Source: Manganibacter manganicus
Lineage (GTDB): Bacteria > Pseudomonadota > Alphaproteobacteria > Rhizobiales > Rhizobiaceae
NCBI RefSeq assembly: GCF_002075885.1
Contig: NZ_MDET01000001.1
Location: forward strand, 1 to 64,000
Direction of reading: 5' to 3'
DNA: 64,000 bases
Shown one piece after another: positions 46,391 to 55,051 of this stretch (position 1 is its first letter; each line of letters starts with the position of its first letter). A program made the position numbers and the translations under genes. The notes under the pieces are model-generated. The model saw nothing but the letters and a program-made list of their open reading frames with translations, made no database searches and was not told where the DNA came from.

Positions 46391-49105
46391 ATGAACGAAG
46401 CTGTCAAAGCCACGAACACCGCAGACGCCGAACCGATCATCGAGATCGATAACCTGTCCATCTCGTTCTTCACCCGCAAGGGCGAAATTCCGGCGGTGAT
46501 GGACTTCTCCTGCAAGGTCATGCCCGGCGAAGCCATGGGCATTGTCGGCGAATCCGGCTGTGGCAAGTCCACCGTATCGCTCGGCATCATGCGCGATCTT
46601 TCCAATATCGGAAAGATCGTCGGCGGGCGGATCAAGTTCCGCGGCAAGGATATGGGCGACATGTCGGAGGCGGAGCTTCGCTCCATCCGCGGCAACAAGA
46701 TCGCCATGATCTATCAGGAGCCGATGGCGAGCCTCAATCCGGCAATGAAGATCGGCAAGCAGTTGATGGAAGTGCCGCTGATCCACGACAAGGTGTCGAA
46801 GGAAGAGGCCTACAAGCGGGCGCTTGAAATGGTGGAGGCGGTGAAACTGCCGGACCCGGAGCGCATGATGCGCTCCTTTCCGCACCAGCTTTCCGGCGGC
46901 CAGCAGCAGCGCATCGTCATTGCCATGGCGCTTCTGTCCAAGCCGTCCCTGCTGTTGCTCGACGAGCCGACCACCGCGCTCGACGTGACGGTGGAGGCCG
47001 GCATTGTCGATCTGGTGAGGGGGCTCGGCGAGCAGTTCGGCACGTCGATGATCTTCGTGTCGCACAATCTGGGCCTGATCCTGGATACGTGTGACCGGAT
47101 CACCGTGATGTATTCCGGTGAGGCGGTGGAGACGGGCAAAATCAAGGATGTCTTCGACCGTATGCGCCATCCCTATACGCAAGGCCTGTTCCGCTCGATC
47201 CCGTTGCCCGGCGCTGACAAGAACGCCCGGCCGCTGATCGCCATTCCGGGGCAGTTGCCGCTGCCCCATGAGCGTCCCAAGGGCTGCAATTTCGGGCCGC
47301 GCTGCCACCATTTCGTCGAGGGCGTGTGCAACGCCGCTGAAATCCCGATGATCCCGGTCAAGGGCCATGAGGGCCATTTTTCGCGTTGCGTGCGCTTCAA
47401 CGAGATCGATTGGGAGGCATTGCCGCCGGGCGCGGAGACAAAGAGCGAGCCAGTCAAGGCCGGCGCACCGATGCTCAAGATCGACCAGTTGAAGAAGTAC
47501 TACAAGGTCGGCGGCAGCGAGGTGTTCGGCTCGGCTGAAGATCGCGTAGTCAAGGCCAATGAGTCGATCAGCTTCGAGGCGCGCGAGAGTGAGACCGTCG
47601 CCATCGTCGGTGAATCCGGCTGCGGGAAATCGACGCTCGCCAAGGTGCTGCTCGGCCTGGAGACGGCGAGTGCCGGAACGGTCAAGCTCGGCAATACCGA
47701 AATCCAGGACAAGGCCATCGAAAATCGCGGTGTCGAGACGGTGTCATCGATCCAGATGGTGTTCCAGAACCCGTTCGATACGCTCAATCCCAGCCATTCG
47801 GTCGGCTCGCAGATCATCCGCACGCTGGAGAAGTTCAAGGTCGGTGCCAATCCGGCCGATCGCCGCAAGCGCATGCTGGAACTTCTCGACCTCGTGAAAC
47901 TGCCACGCGCGTTCGAAAGCCGCAGGCCGCGCCAGCTATCGGGCGGCCAGAAGCAGCGTATCGGCGTGGCGCGGGCATTTGCCGGCAATGCCAAGGTGGT
48001 GGTGGCCGACGAGCCGGTTTCGGCGCTCGACGTTTCGGTGCAGGCGGCCGTGACTGAATTGCTGATGGATATCCAGCGCGAAAACAAGACGACGCTGCTG
48101 TTCATCAGCCACGATCTTTCGGTGGTGCGTTACATTGCCGACCGCGTCGTGGTCATGTATCTCGGCTATATCGTCGAGCAGGGCACGACCGACCAGATTT
48201 TCGCGCCGCCCTACCACCCCTATACGGAGGCGCTGCTCTCGGCGATACCGATCGCCGATACCTCAGTCGTCAAGAAGCGGGTGGTGCTGGATGGTGATAT
48301 TCCGTCCGCCATGAACCCGCCCAGCGGCTGTCCGTTCCAGACACGCTGCCCCTACAAGCATCTGGTGCCGGACAATCTGTGCGAGACGACGGTGCCGCCG
48401 CAAAAGGACCTTGGCGGCGGTCACATGAGCCTGTGCTGGCTGTCCGATGACGAACTGGCGAAGATGGAGCCGGTGATCAGCTTCGACAGTCAGCACGCCG
48501 CGCTTGAAGGCGAGCCGGAAGATGTACCGCGCCATGGCGAGCGGTACAGTGCTGAAGGCGACCCCGGCTTTGCCGGGGCCCCGCCAAAGCGACCGCGCGG
48601 CAAGCGCGGCAGTGTGGCTGCCGATCGCGCGGACGCCGCCTCCGGCCAGGACGCGGCTGCCGATGTGGCGCATCGCGATGAGGTGAAAGACGATCGCGGC
48701 GGGCAGAGGGCTGGAAAGCCCGCGCCGCGAAGGGCTGCGGGGGCGCCGATCCGTCCGTTACGCGCCGGAAGCGGACGCCAGGCGGTGCCGGCAAAAACGA
48801 AACCTGCCGGCAAGTCGTCAGTGGCGAAAAGCAACCAGCCGGTGTCCATGCGCAAGCCGCGCAAGCCCGACGACCTCAAGCTGATCGCCGGCGTTGGGCC
48901 AAAGATTGAGGGTATCCTGAACGGGCTCGGTATCTACACCTATGCGCAGATCGCTTCCTGGAAGAAGGCGGAGCGCGAATGGGTGGATGACCATCTCAAT
49001 TTCCATGGCCGTGTCGAGCGTGACGACTGGGTCAAGCAGGCCAAGGCGCTCGCCAAGGGCGGCGAGGCGGAATATGTACGGGTGTTCGGAAAGAAGCCGC
49101 GATAG
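46391..49105 (+). CDS. Fused double ABC ATPase of a peptide-class importer with C-terminal HhH extension
   Basis: 904-residue protein. Two complete ATPase domains (about 15-330 and 360-690) each have Walker A (GESGCGKST), signature ([16 protein letters not shown]) and Walker B (LLLLDEPTTALD; VVVADEPVSALD), plus the oligopeptide-type Cys-rich tails (CNFGPRCHHFVEGVC; CPFQTRCPYKHL). Residues about 705-830 form a low-complexity Pro/Arg/Ala linker. The last 75 residues (DDLKLIAGVGPKIEGILN onward) are a helix-hairpin-helix-like domain of the kind seen on the C-terminus of alphaproteobacterial NuoE. No frameshift is apparent. The ATPase role is firm; the tail's role is unknown. Confidence 0.85.
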   Translation: MNEAVKATNTADAEPIIEIDNLSISFFTRKGEIPAVMDFSCKVMPGEAMGIVGESGCGKSTVSLGIMRDLSNIGKIVGGRIKFRGKDMGDMSEAELRSIRGNKIAMIYQEPMASLNPAMKIGKQLMEVPLIHDKVSKEEAYKRALEMVEAVKLPDPERMMRSFPHQLSGGQQQRIVIAMALLSKPSLLLLDEPTTALDVTVEAGIVDLVRGLGEQFGTSMIFVSHNLGLILDTCDRITVMYSGEAVETGKIKDVFDRMRHPYTQGLFRSIPLPGADKNARPLIAIPGQLPLPHERPKGCNFGPRCHHFVEGVCNAAEIPMIPVKGHEGHFSRCVRFNEIDWEALPPGAETKSEPVKAGAPMLKIDQLKKYYKVGGSEVFGSAEDRVVKANESISFEARESETVAIVGESGCGKSTLAKVLLGLETASAGTVKLGNTEIQDKAIENRGVETVSSIQMVFQNPFDTLNPSHSVGSQIIRTLEKFKVGANPADRRKRMLELLDLVKLPRAFESRRPRQLSGGQKQRIGVARAFAGNAKVVVADEPVSALDVSVQAAVTELLMDIQRENKTTLLFISHDLSVVRYIADRVVVMYLGYIVEQGTTDQIFAPPYHPYTEALLSAIPIADTSVVKKRVVLDGDIPSAMNPPSGCPFQTRCPYKHLVPDNLCETTVPPQKDLGGGHMSLCWLSDDELAKMEPVISFDSQHAALEGEPEDVPRHGERYSAEGDPGFAGAPPKRPRGKRGSVAADRADAASGQDAAADVAHRDEVKDDRGGQRAGKPAPRRAAGAPIRPLRAGSGRQAVPAKTKPAGKSSVAKSNQPVSMRKPRKPDDLKLIAGVGPKIEGILNGLGIYTYAQIASWKKAEREWVDDHLNFHGRVERDDWVKQAKALAKGGEAEYVRVFGKKPR

Positions 49106-49141
49106 CTCGCGCGTCAAAACGGCGAGGCTGAGGCGAAAGCC

Positions 49142-49735
49142 TCAGCCGCTGCACTGCCGCATCTGCGCGGCATATCTTTTGGCCATGTCGTCGGTCTCGC
49201 GGGCATAACGGCGCAGGCTGGCATTGTTCTTCCAGTTACCGCGTCCATAGCCGCTCCAGCCGGAATAATAAGCCAGATAGAGGTTGTAGGTGTCATTCCG
49301 GGCAACGCCGTATTTCTCGGCCGTCTTGGAATGATACCAGCCGACGAAATCCACGGCGTCGGCGAAATTGGTGCGGCGCGCCGACCAGTTGCCTGTCTCG
49401 CGCTTGTATTGCGCCCATGTGCCGTCCAGTGCCTGAGAAAAGCCGGTGGCGCTTGAGGGGCGCTTCCATGGGATGAAGCCGAACAGTTTGGTGCGTGGCG
49501 GCTTGGCATTGGCCTTGAAGCCGGATTCCTTTCGCACGGTCGCCATCAGAACCGGAACCGGAATGCCGTATTTTTGCTCGGCCCGTTCGGCACCGGAACG
49601 CCAGTCGTTGAACCAGCCGTCACGCTGGTCGAACACGGCGCACACATCGTTGATGTGGCGCGGCGCGGTGGCGCAGGCCGAAAGCGCCAGCACCGCGGAA
49701 ATCGCTAAAACTCGACTAAACTTGTACGCAAACAT
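49142..49735 (-). CDS. Lytic transglycosylase-like lipoprotein
   Basis: 197-residue protein with a lipoprotein signal: hydrophobic core and lipobox LALSAC with Cys21. The SLT-type fold is suggested by the segment around Glu70 (VRKESGF), then ATGFSQALDGTWAQYK and NLYLAYYSGWSGYGRG. It would be anchored to a membrane facing the periplasm and may cleave glycan strands; activity is inferred. It converges on the importer operon. Confidence 0.75.
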   Translation of the reverse strand: MFAYKFSRVLAISAVLALSACATAPRHINDVCAVFDQRDGWFNDWRSGAERAEQKYGIPVPVLMATVRKESGFKANAKPPRTKLFGFIPWKRPSSATGFSQALDGTWAQYKRETGNWSARRTNFADAVDFVGWYHSKTAEKYGVARNDTYNLYLAYYSGWSGYGRGNWKNNASLRRYARETDDMAKRYAAQMRQCSG

Positions 49736-49858
49736 GCGCCGAGCAATAGGCTGAAATCATAAAGGGAGTATTGCAGCCGCGCTTAACCAGTATGGCGAGA
49801 TCAAGCAGAGGCGGTGGTTGGTCTGCTGAACGTGGCGTCCTATTCCATAATGTTCATC

Positions 49859-49905
49859 TTGTGTTCTCGATATCTACAAGGTAGAATAATTTATGTACAA
49901 CGTAC
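49859..49905 (+). promoter_or_regulatory. Promoter and candidate VapB operator before vapBC
   Basis: TTGTGT (49859-49864), a 17-base spacer and TAGAAT (49882-49887) make a plausible promoter. GTAC-AAC-GTAC (49895-49905) is a short dyad at the expected transcription start, well placed for autorepression by the VapB/VapC complex. Confidence 0.5.
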
Positions 49906-49923
49906 TTGTGGTTGTGAACAAGA

Positions 49924-50169
49924 ATGGCTATACACGTACAAGACGAAGAAGCGGATTGGCTCGTGCGGGAATTTGCTCGACGTCGCGGGATTGGCATCAC
50001 CGCTGCCATCAAAGTCGCGGTTCAGGAGGCGATGGGACATGAAGCCCAAAGCGTCGAGGCATTGGCGCAGCGCATAGAGCCTCTGTGGGAGCAGATCAGG
50101 GCAAGAAGGCAGCCCGGAATCGGGAATGACAAGGCTTTTATGGACGAAATGTGGGGGGAGGATAACTGA
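49924..50169 (+). CDS. vapB: Antitoxin VapB (PSK/Rv0623-like)
   Basis: 81-residue antitoxin. The N-terminal part (MAIHVQDEEADWLVREFARR) resembles the PSK transcription-factor-like antitoxins; the C-terminal tail is charged and likely flexible for wrapping the toxin. It overlaps the toxin start by one base (TGATG), a coupling typical of toxin-antitoxin pairs. No strong ribosome site precedes it. The surrounding stretch is AT-richer than its neighbours, consistent with acquisition. Confidence 0.8.
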   Translation: MAIHVQDEEADWLVREFARRRGIGITAAIKVAVQEAMGHEAQSVEALAQRIEPLWEQIRARRQPGIGNDKAFMDEMWGEDN

Positions 50170-50564
50170 TGCATGTCGAGACTTCTGCAGTCGTAGGCAT
50201 TTTGCTGGAGGAACCGGAAGCGAAGGAATTGCTCGTTCGGCTGAACGCGGACGATAACCCGGTAACGTCAGTGATCAATGCGGTTGAGGCTGCGTTGTCT
50301 GTGGGCAGAAGTATCGAGGATTATCCGCTTGCGGGCCAACTGGTTGCTGCTTTTCTTGATAAAGCGGGTGTCAGAATTCTCCCGGTTGCGGCTGACGTTT
50401 ACGACGATGTGGTTCGTGCCTATTCCCGTTATGGCAAAGGGTCTGGCCACCCCGCGAAACTGAATTTCGGAGATTGCTTGTCCTATGCGTTGGCAAAGCG
50501 AACGGGGCAGGCACTGCTATACAAGGGCAACGATTTCGCCCAGACGGACTTGGCCGGGAAGTGA
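50169..50564 (+). CDS. vapC: VapC-like PIN-domain toxin
   Basis: 131-residue PIN-domain ribonuclease-type toxin. The first acidic position is Glu4 (VETSAVV) where VapC proteins nearly always have Asp; the other acidic residues are present (Glu in NAVEAAL, Asp in NFGDCLSYAL and NDFAQTDL). The fold is intact and full length. Activity may be kept, since Glu can bind metal, or reduced; this cannot be judged from sequence. It directly follows vapB. Confidence 0.82.
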   Translation: MHVETSAVVGILLEEPEAKELLVRLNADDNPVTSVINAVEAALSVGRSIEDYPLAGQLVAAFLDKAGVRILPVAADVYDDVVRAYSRYGKGSGHPAKLNFGDCLSYALAKRTGQALLYKGNDFAQTDLAGK

Positions 50565-50618
50565 TTTGCCGGTTCCATGAGGCGCGAACCAGGCCGCGCC
50601 CCATGAACATGAAAAGTC

Positions 50619-51392
50619 CTACCGCTTCGGTGCGGTTAACGCGAAATGCGCGCCTTGCGGGTCCTGGCACTGGACGATCCAGCTTCCACCGGGCACCTCC
50701 ATCGGTCCCATCAGCACCTTGCCGCCCTTGTCGGTCACGCGTTTGGCGGCGTCGTCGATGGCAGTCACGTTGAAATAGAACTGCCAGCACGGCACGGGGA
50801 TCTGCTCGGGCTTGTTCATCATGCCGCCGATCGCGTCCGCGCCCGCGGCAAAGATGGCGTAGGTGCCCATCTCGCCCATGTCGAACTCACGATTCTTGGT
50901 CCAGCCGAACTGGCTGGAATAGAAGGCGAGGGCTTTGCGCCAGTCGGTTGTATAAAGCTCATGCCAGCCGATATGGCCGGGCGTTCCGTGTGGTACCTCG
51001 GGCTGCTCTGGACCGTCCGGGTGGAGGAGCTTGAACACCGCGCCTTGCGGGTCGGCGACGACCGAGAAGCGGCCGACGCCGGGAATGTCGTCCGGTCCCC
51101 AGCAGATCTCGCCACCGGCATCCTTGACGGCTTTCGTGGCGGCGTCGGTGTCCTGCGCCTTGATATAACCCGTCCAGGCTGGCGGCGTGGCCGGACCGGC
51201 CTGTTCCAGCATTCCCATGATACCGCCGACGCCACGCTCGCCGGCATTCACGACGATATAACGCGGCATGCCCGGCGAGCCGGCGAAATCCTGCGGCTTC
51301 CAGCCAACAACGGCGGCATAGAAGTCACTCGCCGCGTCAATGTCGGTTGTCATCAACTCATACCAGAAGAAAGAGGTGGGAGACTTGGCCAT
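50619..51392 (-). CDS. VOC (glyoxalase/bleomycin-resistance fold) protein, two domains
   Basis: 257-residue protein of two vicinal-oxygen-chelate domains (about 5-125 and 135-255), starting FFWYELMTTDIDAASDFYAAVVGW and GWHELYTTDWRKALAFYSSQFGW. The start at 51392 has AAGGAG upstream; the longer frame is discarded. Function is unassigned; it lies convergent with vapBC and divergent from preTA. Confidence 0.82.
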   Translation of the reverse strand: MAKSPTSFFWYELMTTDIDAASDFYAAVVGWKPQDFAGSPGMPRYIVVNAGERGVGGIMGMLEQAGPATPPAWTGYIKAQDTDAATKAVKDAGGEICWGPDDIPGVGRFSVVADPQGAVFKLLHPDGPEQPEVPHGTPGHIGWHELYTTDWRKALAFYSSQFGWTKNREFDMGEMGTYAIFAAGADAIGGMMNKPEQIPVPCWQFYFNVTAIDDAAKRVTDKGGKVLMGPMEVPGGSWIVQCQDPQGAHFALTAPKR

Positions 51393-51560
51393 GAAATTCT
51401 CCTTGTGTTTGTGCCGCTGCCGCGAAAGCGGTGCAGGCGCACTTAGGACGAAGCAGGCTGAGAAGTTCCGACAGTGAGCGCAAAATATGCCACAGCTATG
51501 GCAAACAAACATGAGTTAAAAGATCATATTTATCTCGCTAAAACAGTGGCTTGGAAAAAT

Positions 51561-51576
51561 TTGACCGATTGATAAA
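51561..51576 (+). promoter_or_regulatory. Candidate RutR box before preTA
   Basis: TTGACCGATTGATAAA matches 11 of the 14 fixed positions of the E. coli RutR consensus TTGACCAnnTGGTCAA. It lies 52 bases before the preferred preT start. The better match near the aminotransferase gene supports a common regulator. Confidence 0.5.
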
Positions 51577-51628
51577 AAAATAAAACGTGCTAGCCTTTCG
51601 GCAAAACATAACAATGGGGAATACGGGA

Positions 51629-52993
51629 ATGGCGACTGGTCATTTCAAGCAAGGGATTGCCGGCGGCCGGCTGTCACCTGAAGTCTATGCGGAGAATTTC
51701 TCCGATTTGCACCCGCCGCTCGATGCTCACGAGGCACTGGTCGAGGCGGATCGGTGCTATTTCTGCTACGATGCGCCGTGCATGAAGGCTTGCCCGACAT
51801 CCATCGATATTCCGCTGTTCATCCGGCAGATCGCCACGGGCAACCCGATCGGCTCGGCCAAGACCATTTTCGACCAGAACATTCTTGGCGGCATGTGCGC
51901 TCGTGTCTGCCCGACCGAGACGCTGTGCGAAGAAGCCTGCGTGCGCGAGGCCGCCGAGGGCAAGCCGGTGCAGATCGGCCGGCTTCAGCGCTATTCCACC
52001 GATATCGCGATGGAAGAGGGCAAGCAGTTTTACGAACGCGCCGCCCCGTCCGGAAGGAAGATTGCCGTTGTCGGCGCCGGCCCGGCGGGGTTGGCGGCGG
52101 CGCACCGCTTGGCCCGCTACGGCCATGACGTGACCGTGCTGGAGGCGAAAGAAAAATCCGGCGGCCTCAATGAATACGGTATCGCTGCCTACAAGAGCAC
52201 CGACGATTTCGCGCAGGCCGAAGTGGATTATGTGACGGCTATTGGCGGCATCGACATTCAAAACGGCAAGATGCTCGGCCGCGACTTTCAGCTTTCGGAT
52301 ATCGTCAAGGACTATGATGCCGTGTTTCTCGGCATGGGGCTTGGCGGCATCAACGCGTTGAGCGCCGAGGGCGAGGATGCGAATGGTGTCGTCAATGCGG
52401 TCGAATTCATTTCCGTCCTTCGGCAGGCCCGGGATTTGGCGGCCCTTCCCATCGGCCGGCGTGTCGTCGTCATTGGCGGCGGCATGACGGCCATTGATGC
52501 TGCGATGCAATCGAAACTACTCGGCGCAGATGAAGTCACGATCTGCTACCGCCGTGGACAGGAGCACATGAACGCCTCGGAATTCGAGCAGGACCTCGCC
52601 GCCTCGAACGGCGTCACCATCCGCCACTGGCTGCAGCCGAAGCGCGTGATCTCGGAGGACGGAAAGGTCAGCGGCATTGAACTGGAATATACGGCGCTCG
52701 ATGGCGACAAACTTGCCGGCACCGGCGAGACAGTCACGCTGGCCGCCGACCAGGTGTTCAAGGCCATCGGCCAGAGCTTTGTGCCGGCTTCTCTTAACGG
52801 CAGCGGTGCTGCACTGGAATTGGAGGGCGGGCGCATCAAGGTCGACGCCGAGGGCCGCACCTCGCTGGCGAAAGTATGGGCCGGTGGCGATTGCGTGCGT
52901 GCCGGTGAAGACCTCACGGTCACGTCCGTGGCGCAGGGCAGGGACGCGGCCGAAAGCATTCACAAGGCACTCACCGCGAACGGGAGGGCATGA
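51629..52993 (+). CDS. preT: NAD-dependent dihydropyrimidine dehydrogenase subunit PreT
   Basis: 454-residue flavoprotein that takes electrons from NAD(P)H and passes them through Fe-S centres to PreA. N-terminal Cys clusters (43, 46, 51, 55 and 90, 94, 100, 104) precede the FAD motif GAGPAG (149-154) and the second nucleotide site VVVIGGGMTAIDAA. The ATG at 51629 is preferred because GGGGAA precedes it; the GTG at 51587 and the ATG at 51614 lack a ribosome site. It is coupled to preA. Confidence 0.9.
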   Translation: MATGHFKQGIAGGRLSPEVYAENFSDLHPPLDAHEALVEADRCYFCYDAPCMKACPTSIDIPLFIRQIATGNPIGSAKTIFDQNILGGMCARVCPTETLCEEACVREAAEGKPVQIGRLQRYSTDIAMEEGKQFYERAAPSGRKIAVVGAGPAGLAAAHRLARYGHDVTVLEAKEKSGGLNEYGIAAYKSTDDFAQAEVDYVTAIGGIDIQNGKMLGRDFQLSDIVKDYDAVFLGMGLGGINALSAEGEDANGVVNAVEFISVLRQARDLAALPIGRRVVVIGGGMTAIDAAMQSKLLGADEVTICYRRGQEHMNASEFEQDLAASNGVTIRHWLQPKRVISEDGKVSGIELEYTALDGDKLAGTGETVTLAADQVFKAIGQSFVPASLNGSGAALELEGGRIKVDAEGRTSLAKVWAGGDCVRAGEDLTVTSVAQGRDAAESIHKALTANGRA

Positions 52994-52995
52994 GC

Positions 52996-54309
52996 ATGGC
53001 AGACATTCGAAACAATTTCGTCGGCATCAAGTCGCCCAATCCGTTCTGGCTGGCCTCCGCGCCGCCGACCGACAAGGCTTATAATGTCATCCGCGCCTTC
53101 AAGGCCGGCTGGGGCGGCGTGGTGTGGAAGACGCTGGGCGAGGAAGGCCCGCCGGTCGTCAACGTCAACGGCCCGCGCTATGGCGCGATCTGGGGCGCGG
53201 ATCGTCGCCTGCTGGGCTTGAACAACATCGAACTGATCACCGACCGCGATTTGCAAACCAATCTGCGCGAGATGAAGCAGGTCAAGATGGAGTGGCCCGA
53301 CCGGGCGCTGGTCGCCTCGATCATGGTGCCCTGCGAAGAGGCAAGCTGGAAGGCGATCCTGCCGCTGGTCGAGGAAACCGGAGCGGACGGCATCGAACTG
53401 AATTTCGGTTGCCCGCATGGCATGAGCGAGCGCGGCATGGGTGCTGCCGTCGGCCAGGTGCCGGAATATATCGAGATGGTGGCGCGCTGGTGCAAGCAGT
53501 ACACGCGCATGCCCGTCATCGTGAAGCTGACGCCCAACATCACCGACATCCGCTATCCGGCGCGCGCGGCCAAGAAGGGCGGGGCCGACGCGGTGTCGCT
53601 CATCAACACCATCTCCTCCATCACCTCGGTCAATCTGGACAGTTTCTCGCCGGAGCCGTCGATTGACGGCAAGGGCAGCCATGGCGGCTATTGCGGTCCG
53701 GCGGTGAAGCCGATCGCACTCAACATGGTGGCCGAGATCGCCCGCGACGCGGAAACGCGCGGCCTGCCGATCTCCGGCATCGGCGGCGTCACCACCTGGC
53801 GGGACGCTGCCGAATTCCTGGCGCTCGGCGCCGGCAACGTGCAGGTGTGCACTGCGGCGATGACCTACGGCTTCAAGGTCGTGCAGGAGATGATTTCGGG
53901 CCTGTCGAACTGGATGGACGAGAAGGGCCATCGCTCGCTGGACGATATTATCGGCCGGGCCACGCCCAACGTCACCGACTGGCAGTACCTCAACCTCAAC
54001 TACATCGCCAAGGCGCATATCGACCAGGACGCCTGCATCAAGTGCGGCCGTTGCCACATCGTTTGCGAGGATACCTCGCACCAGGCGATTACAGCGATGG
54101 TGGACGGTGTCCGCCATTTCGAGGTTATGGACGACGAGTGCGTCGGCTGCAATCTGTGCGTCAATGTCTGCCCGGTGGAAGGCTGCATCACCATGGTGCC
54201 GCTGGCGGCAGGCGAAATGGACGAGCGGACCGGCAAGCCGGTATCGCCGATCTACGCAAACTGGACGACGCACCCGAACAATCCGATGGCCAAAGTGGCT
54301 GCGGAATAG
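52996..54309 (+). CDS. preA: Dihydropyrimidine dehydrogenase catalytic subunit PreA
   Basis: 437-residue FMN enzyme that reduces uracil and thymine to the dihydro forms. The barrel domain has the dihydroorotate dehydrogenase-like ELNFGCPHGMSERGMG and NTISSITSVNLDSF segments; two 4Fe-4S clusters are at the C-terminus (CIKCGRCHIVCED and CVGCNLCVNVCP, about residues 345-395). ATG 52996 sits eight bases after GGGAGG; ATG 52990 is closer and overlaps the preT stop. Confidence 0.92.
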   Translation: MADIRNNFVGIKSPNPFWLASAPPTDKAYNVIRAFKAGWGGVVWKTLGEEGPPVVNVNGPRYGAIWGADRRLLGLNNIELITDRDLQTNLREMKQVKMEWPDRALVASIMVPCEEASWKAILPLVEETGADGIELNFGCPHGMSERGMGAAVGQVPEYIEMVARWCKQYTRMPVIVKLTPNITDIRYPARAAKKGGADAVSLINTISSITSVNLDSFSPEPSIDGKGSHGGYCGPAVKPIALNMVAEIARDAETRGLPISGIGGVTTWRDAAEFLALGAGNVQVCTAAMTYGFKVVQEMISGLSNWMDEKGHRSLDDIIGRATPNVTDWQYLNLNYIAKAHIDQDACIKCGRCHIVCEDTSHQAITAMVDGVRHFEVMDDECVGCNLCVNVCPVEGCITMVPLAAGEMDERTGKPVSPIYANWTTHPNNPMAKVAAE

Positions 54310-54411
54310 TTCCTCCCAGGCCAGGCGGGGCCGCTCTTGGGGAGTGGTTCCGCCTATGCTTGAGGCTTGGCAGCAGTGCCACCTATCCGACTTTTCCCTG
54401 AACGGCATCTG

Positions 54412-54431
54412 ACATCCTGAATTCAGGATGT
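54412..54431. promoter_or_regulatory. Perfect 20-bp palindrome downstream of preA
   Basis: ACATCCTGAATTCAGGATGT is perfectly self-complementary over 20 bases. It lies about 100 bases after the preA stop and 33 bases before the promoter of the Rrf2 gene; a T-run follows at 54446-54452 but not directly. It is better read as an operator or insertion scar than as a terminator. Confidence 0.5.
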
Positions 54432-54463
54432 GTCAGGAGAGGCTCTTTTTTTCAATCGACCTA

Positions 54464-54492
54464 TTGATGATAAAAATTATCTACGATATATT
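54464..54492 (+). promoter_or_regulatory. Promoter of the Rrf2 gene with overlapping dyad
   Basis: TTGATG (54464-54469), 17-base spacer, TATATT (54487-54492). The dyad GATAA-AAA-TTATC (54469-54481) covers the end of the -35 and the spacer, where an autorepressing Rrf2 protein would bind. Confidence 0.55.
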
Positions 54493-54518
54493 TAGTCCAT
54501 GATTAGGGAAGCAAGAAA

Positions 54519-55034
54519 ATGAAGCTCAGCGAAGGCGTGGAAGCGGCGATCCATTGCGCCGCGACGCTGGCAGGTGTCGAAGGTGGAGCAACCATGCCGG
54601 GTTCGGCGCTTGCCGAACAGTTCGGCCTGTCATCCAGCTATCTGGCCAAGCATCTCAATGCCTTGACGGCGGCCGGCGTGCTGGAATCTGTGCCGGGTCC
54701 TGCCGGCGGCTACAGGCTGGCGCGAGCGGCCGAGCGCATTTCGCTACTCGACATCGTGCAGGCGGTGGAAGGGCCGCAGCCGGCCTTCCGCTGCGGTGAA
54801 ATCCGTCGGCGCGGGCCGGTGAAACTGCCGGCGTCCGCCTATGCCAAGCCGTGCGGCATCAATGCCGCGATGCTGCGCGCTGAAAAGGCCTATCGCGCGG
54901 CTCTCGCTACGGAGAAGCTTTCCGACATCGTGGCCGAATTCATGACGGACGCCGATCCGCGCTCCGTCGCTGCCGGTTGCGCCTTCATTGAACGCCATCA
55001 GCGCCCGCAGAAACCCGGCTCTCCCAAGCCTTAA
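54519..55034 (+). CDS. Rrf2-family transcriptional regulator with AhpD-like/DoxX neighbours
   Basis: 171-residue regulator with the family winged helix (MKLSEGVEAAIHCAATLAG, FGLSSSYLAKHLNALTAAGV, GPAGGYRLAR). The C-terminal part has Cys in FRCGE and KPCGI but not the close Fe-S triad of IscR, so sensing may be by a Cys pair. It precedes a carboxymuconolactone decarboxylase-family gene by 17 bases and probably controls that pair and itself. Confidence 0.83.
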   Translation: MKLSEGVEAAIHCAATLAGVEGGATMPGSALAEQFGLSSSYLAKHLNALTAAGVLESVPGPAGGYRLARAAERISLLDIVQAVEGPQPAFRCGEIRRRGPVKLPASAYAKPCGINAAMLRAEKAYRAALATEKLSDIVAEFMTDADPRSVAAGCAFIERHQRPQKPGSPKP

Positions 55035-55051
55035 AATCGAAAGGAAAGACG

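Noticed and set aside
48480..48840. Frameshift joining the ABC ATPase to a separate HhH gene
   Set aside because: The frame is continuous, the linker is of a normal low-complexity type, and no stop or ribosome site for a separate gene was seen, although comparison with orthologues is needed.
54412..54452. Rho-independent terminator after preA
   Set aside because: The palindrome has no loop and the T-run begins about 15 bases after it, so the geometry is wrong.
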